Shown: in pieces, positions 60,696-64,000 of the stretch
Layout: each line of letters begins with the position of its first letter
How positions within the stretch are numbered: position 1 is the first letter of the stretch
NCBI RefSeq assembly: GCF_002101885.1
Contig: NZ_LQPS01000033.1
Span: 1 to 64,000, forward strand
Direction of reading: 5' to 3'
Source: Mycolicibacter senuensis
Lineage (GTDB): Bacteria; Actinomycetota; Actinomycetes; Mycobacteriales; Mycobacteriaceae
DNA: 64,000 nucleotides
Position numbers and translations under genes: made by a program
The notes under the pieces: generated by a model
Told to the model about the DNA's origin: nothing
What the model saw: the letters and a program-made list of their open reading frames with translations, nothing else
The model's database searches: none

Positions 60696-61570
60696 AACTC
60701 CTCCGGCGACAACAGCCGCTCCGCCGCCGAATACGGGTCGTCGCTGCCGTCGACGACCGACTCGGCGAGTCTGTTGAGCCCCGGGTGGGACCGCAGCCGG
60801 GTCTGTGCCAACGACAGGATCTGCGACCGCGCCCGCGCCAGCCGGCGCTCCCGACTGTCGGTGCGGTGGTGGGCCTCGATGGTGTCGACCAGCTCACCGA
60901 GCCCCTCGCCCCGCGCGGCGATCAGGGTGAGTATCGGTGCGCCGGTGTGCTTCAGCTCGACCCGGAGGTCACGTACGGTCTGTTGCGCGCCTTCGCGGTC
61001 GGCCTTGTTGACCACCACGATGTCGGCCACCTCCAGCAGTCCGGCCTTGGCGGCCTGCACCGCGTCGCCGGCGCCCGGATTGAGCACGACGATGGTGGGG
61101 GCGGCAATCGCGGCGATCTCGATCTCGGACTGGCCCACCCCGACCGACTCCAGCAGCAGCACGTCGTAGCCGAGCCCGGCCAGCAACTGGATGGCCGCGG
61201 GCACCGCTTCGGCCAGCCCGCCCAGGTGGCCGCGGGAGGCCACCGAGCGGATCAGCACCGCCGGATCGTTGATGTGCGCAGCCATCCGGATGCGATCGCC
61301 CAGCAGCGCGCCGCCGCTGAACGGCGAGGACGGGTCGACGGCCAGCACCGCCACCCGCATGTCCCGTTCGCGGTATGCCCCGACCAGGGCCGCGATCGTG
61401 GTGGACTTGCCGGCGCCGGGCGGCCCGGTCACCCCGATGACCCGGGTGGTGGCGGGCCCCACGGCGGAGAGCACCTCGGTGCGCCGGCCGCTTTCGACCA
61501 GGCTGAGCAGCCGCCCGGTGGCACGCACCGAGCCGTCCCGCGCCGCGGCGAGCAACTCGGCGATCTGCAT
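60692..61570 (-). CDS. MeaB/ArgK-type G3E GTPase (B12-mutase chaperone)
   Basis: A 292-residue GTPase. The P-loop is GPPGAGKST, then VDPSSPFSGGALLGDRIRM (switch), LESVGVGQSE and NKAD. Such proteins protect and reload adenosylcobalamin-dependent acyl-CoA mutases, mainly methylmalonyl-CoA mutase. No mutase is seen in the window. It ends a minus-strand unit of two FadE genes and an enoyl-CoA hydratase, which suggests that this pathway yields propionyl- or branched acyl-CoA. Confidence 0.87.
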   Translation of the reverse strand: MQIAELLAAARDGSVRATGRLLSLVESGRRTEVLSAVGPATTRVIGVTGPPGAGKSTTIAALVGAYRERDMRVAVLAVDPSSPFSGGALLGDRIRMAAHINDPAVLIRSVASRGHLGGLAEAVPAAIQLLAGLGYDVLLLESVGVGQSEIEIAAIAAPTIVVLNPGAGDAVQAAKAGLLEVADIVVVNKADREGAQQTVRDLRVELKHTGAPILTLIAARGEGLGELVDTIEAHHRTDSRERRLARARSQILSLAQTRLRSHPGLNRLAESVVDGSDDPYSAAERLLSPEEF

Positions 61571-61578
61571 CAGCGGGG

Positions 61579-62346
61579 TCAATTCTTCTTCGCGATGAGC
61601 CGATCGATGATGGCGTTGAAGTCGTCGGTCATAAACGACTGGTCCTCGGCCATGTTCGCGAAGTCCAGGGTGGCCAGCACCGCCCGCTCCAGGTGGATGT
61701 TGAGCAGCCGCTTGGTGCTCTCCACCGCCTGGCGGGGCAGTTCGATGATGCGCTTGGCACACGAGATCGCCTCGGCCACCGGGTCTTCCACCACGTGGTT
61801 GGCCAGGCCGAGCTCTACCGCCCGGGCGGCCGGAATACGGGCCCCGGTCAGGGCATACTCCTTGGCCTGCAGCAGGCTCATCTGCAGCGGCCAGGTCAGC
61901 GGGCCCCCGTCGGCGGCGACCAGGCCGACCTGCACGTGCGGATCCGCGAGATAGGCGCCTTCGGCCATGTAGACGATGTCGCTGAGCGCCACCAGGCTGC
62001 AGCCCAGCCCGACGGCGGGCCCGTTGACCGCGGCAATCACCGGGGTGCGGCAGCGCGCCATACCCAGCACGATCTCCCGGCCGTGCGCAATCGTCCTGGC
62101 CCGCAACTTCTCGTCGCGGCGGATCTCGTCGAGGTAGGTGAAATCGCCGCCGGCGGAGAACGCCCGTCCGTTGCCGGTCAGCACCGCGGCCCGGGCATCG
62201 TGATCCTCATCGAGCTGGACCCACAGCTTCGCCAGACCGGTGTGCAGCGCGTCGTTGACGGCGTTGAGCGCATCGGGACGGTTGAGCGTGATGATCCGCA
62301 ACGGACCGTCGGCGCGCACGTCGATTTCAGCAGGCATGTCGTACAT
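61579..62346 (-). CDS. enoyl-CoA hydratase/isomerase family protein
   Basis: A 255-residue crotonase-fold protein. ITLNRPDALNAVND is the N-terminal mark. GRAFSAGGDFTYLDE gives the first oxyanion site, NGPAVGLGCSLVALSDIVYM the second, and DPHVQVGLVAADGG the region that normally carries the second catalytic acid; here Ala-Asp-Gly replaces the usual Glu pattern. ATG 62346 has GGGAG seven bases upstream. Hydration or isomerisation of the enoyl-CoA from the upstream FadE pair is likely. Confidence 0.85.
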   Translation of the reverse strand: MYDMPAEIDVRADGPLRIITLNRPDALNAVNDALHTGLAKLWVQLDEDHDARAAVLTGNGRAFSAGGDFTYLDEIRRDEKLRARTIAHGREIVLGMARCRTPVIAAVNGPAVGLGCSLVALSDIVYMAEGAYLADPHVQVGLVAADGGPLTWPLQMSLLQAKEYALTGARIPAARAVELGLANHVVEDPVAEAISCAKRIIELPRQAVESTKRLLNIHLERAVLATLDFANMAEDQSFMTDDFNAIIDRLIAKKN

Positions 62347-62348
62347 GT

Positions 62349-63449
62349 CTAAACTCCCAATCCCAGGATTCGGCCGGCAACGATGTTCTTCTGAATCTGC
62401 GAGGTCCCGCCCATCACACTCTGGGCCCGACTGTAAAGGTAGGCGCTGAGCAGGTCGGGGTCGTCGACGCCGCCGACCGCCAGCGCGGCGTGGCCGACGG
62501 ACTGTTCCACCCAGGTCATCAGCAACTTGTCCAGCGAACCCTCGGGGCCGTGCGAGAGCCCGTCGAGCTGTTCGGACAGCCGCCGGCGGACGTGCAGCCG
62601 CAGCATCTCGGTTTCCACTGCCGCCCAAGCCAATTCCTCGGGCACGTCGGCGCCGTCCTGACCCACGCGAGCCGCCATCTGGCGAACCAGTTTGCCGTAG
62701 CGGGCGGAGTACCCCAGCGTCGACGGCTCACGCTCGTGGCCGACCACGGTCATCGCCAGCTTCCACCCCTCGCCCGGTTCTCCCACCATCTGACTGGCCG
62801 GGACCGTGGCGCCGTCGAAGAGCACCTGCCCGAATTCGGTGGTCACACCGTTGATCATCTGCAGCGGCCGCTGGGAGATGCCGGGCTGGTGCATGGAGAT
62901 GATGAACGCCGAGATACCGCGGTGCCGCGGCGCGTCCTTGTCGGTGCGGGCCAGCAGCAGGCACCAATCGGCGACGTCGGAGTAGCTGGTCCAGATCTTG
63001 TGGCCGGCAATGACATAGTCGTCACCGTCGCGGGTCGCGGTGGTGGTCAGCGACGCCAGGTCCGAGCCGGCTCCGGGCTCGGAGAACCCCTGGCACCAGC
63101 GCTGGGTGCCGTCGATCATCCCAGGCAGGAATCGTTGCTGCAGTTCCTTGCTCGCGTGGCGGCCCAGTCCGACGACCAGGTAGCCCAGGCTCGGCCGCGG
63201 CGGGGCGCCGGCGGCGGCCAGTTCCTCGTCGACGATCACGTCGTAGACCGGTGCCAGCTCCTGGCCGCCGTATTCGCGGGGCCAGGACACCCCGAAGAAG
63301 CCGGCGCCGTAGAGGGCCTGATGCCATTCCCCCTGGCGCTCCCAGTACTCGTCGTCGCCCGCGGCGGGGAAGGTGTCGGCCCGCTCGGCCAGCCAGGTCC
63401 GAAGCCGGTTGCGGAAGTCGGCCTCGGCGGGCGAGTCACGAAAGTCCAT
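62349..63449 (-). CDS. acyl-CoA dehydrogenase (FadE family)
   Basis: A 366-residue acyl-CoA dehydrogenase with WCQGFSEPGAGSDLASL and YVIAGHKIWTSYS, and SVMGGTSQIQKNIVAGRILG at the end. ATG 63449 follows AAGGGAGATC and overlaps the upstream FadE by 14 bases. It forms the third tandem FadE pair of the window. Confidence 0.9.
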   Translation of the reverse strand: MDFRDSPAEADFRNRLRTWLAERADTFPAAGDDEYWERQGEWHQALYGAGFFGVSWPREYGGQELAPVYDVIVDEELAAAGAPPRPSLGYLVVGLGRHASKELQQRFLPGMIDGTQRWCQGFSEPGAGSDLASLTTTATRDGDDYVIAGHKIWTSYSDVADWCLLLARTDKDAPRHRGISAFIISMHQPGISQRPLQMINGVTTEFGQVLFDGATVPASQMVGEPGEGWKLAMTVVGHEREPSTLGYSARYGKLVRQMAARVGQDGADVPEELAWAAVETEMLRLHVRRRLSEQLDGLSHGPEGSLDKLLMTWVEQSVGHAALAVGGVDDPDLLSAYLYSRAQSVMGGTSQIQKNIVAGRILGLGV

Positions 63450-64000
63450 CAGCGATCTCCCTTATCGTCACGGGCCACAGGCCGGTCGAGGTCAGCGCGC
63501 GCCGAAGGTACACGTGCGCCAGGCATTCCCAGGTGTTGCCGATACCGCCGTGCACCTGGATCGCGGTCTCGCAGACCGTCCGGGCGGTGCGGGCGCAATA
63601 GATCTTGGCGATGCGGGCGGCACGCACCGCGTCGGCCGCGTCGGCCTCGTCGACCGCCCAGGCGGCGTGCCGCAACACGCTCACCGAGCCCTCGATCAGC
63701 GCCAGGCCCTCGGCGAGCAGATGGGCGATGGCCTGATAACTGCCGATCGGTTTGCCGTACTGTTCCCGGATCTTGGCGTAGTCGCACGCCAGCGCGTGCG
63801 CGCCGCGCGCGGTGCCGATCAGATCGGCGCCGGTGGTCACCAGCGCCAGCGCGTGGGCGGCCGCGGCGTCCTCGGCGCTGAGCTCGCCGACCTGGCGCGG
63901 CTCACCGGCCAGTTCGGCGCCGGGCCGGGTCAAGTCGGCTCCGCACCGCAGCGCACCGAGCGGGGCGGTCAGCACCGCGTGCTCGCGCACCGTGACGGCC
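63436..64000 (-). CDS. acyl-CoA dehydrogenase-family protein, 5' end outside the window
   Basis: The visible 187 codons cover the C-terminal helical domain of an acyl-CoA dehydrogenase (IREQYGKPIGSYQAIAHLLAE and VHGGIGNTWECLAHVYLRRA). The start lies beyond base 64000. It is the partner of the following FadE. Confidence 0.87.
   Translation of the reverse strand, partial: AVTVREHAVLTAPLGALRCGADLTRPGAELAGEPRQVGELSAEDAAAAHALALVTTGADLIGTARGAHALACDYAKIREQYGKPIGSYQAIAHLLAEGLALIEGSVSVLRHAAWAVDEADAADAVRAARIAKIYCARTARTVCETAIQVHGGIGNTWECLAHVYLRRALTSTGLWPVTIREIADGLS

Overview
The window is GC-rich actinobacterial DNA, almost certainly from a mycobacterium (Mycobacterium/Mycolicibacterium type). The evidence is a six-gene mce cluster with Mce-associated membrane proteins, a mycofactocin-type SDR, many FadE acyl-CoA dehydrogenases, several P450/3Fe-4S ferredoxin pairs, a 13E12-type HNH gene and frequent GTG/TTG starts. 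I see no rRNA, tRNA, CRISPR array, integrase or insertion sequence. Nearly everything is catabolic: activation, ring attack and beta-oxidation of hydrophobic, steroid- or terpenoid-like carbon sources. The substrate itself cannot be read from the sequence.

Region 1 (1-1.5 kb) holds a DUF222/HNH gene next to what looks like the 3' remnant of an alpha/beta-hydrolase gene. Region 2 (1.5-14.0 kb) is a minus-strand operon: mhpC-, mhpA- and mhpB-type meta-cleavage genes, a KstD-family dehydrogenase, a luciferase-like monooxygenase, an SDR, a cyclase-family hydrolase and two alpha/beta hydrolases. A divergent IclR regulator and a second KstD-like flavoprotein lie beside it.

Region 3 (14.0-30.2 kb) has plus-strand Mce-associated genes meeting a long minus-strand run. 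That run reads aldehyde dehydrogenase, CoA-transferase, HMGCS-like/OB-fold protein, thiolase, mceA-F and three small secreted proteins. The mce genes have no yrbE permease genes beside them.

Region 4 (30.2-57.3 kb) is a dense set of divergent units: mycofactocin-type SDR/ferredoxin/P450; a FadE pair; two amidohydrolases with a Rieske protein; a NuoF-like reductase with a ferredoxin; an Ltp2-like/DUF35 fusion; two more P450/ferredoxin pairs; a Rieske oxygenase operon; a second FadE pair; a further FadE; and a TetR regulator. Several of these promoters carry the same operator-like palindrome, GAGAAT-N3-ATTCTC. Four copies are perfect (36.0, 48.6, 50.2 and 57.2 kb), one has a single mismatch (30.4 kb), and a few are degenerate. 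I read this as an uncharacterised regulon, possibly controlled by the TetR protein at 57.35 kb. It would combine oxygenases, CoA-level degradation and, through the 30.2 kb promoter, perhaps the permease-less mce importer.

Region 5 (58.1-64 kb) holds an aldehyde dehydrogenase and a DapB-like dehydrogenase, converging with a FadE pair, an enoyl-CoA hydratase and a MeaB-type GTPase. The last FadE is cut by the window edge.
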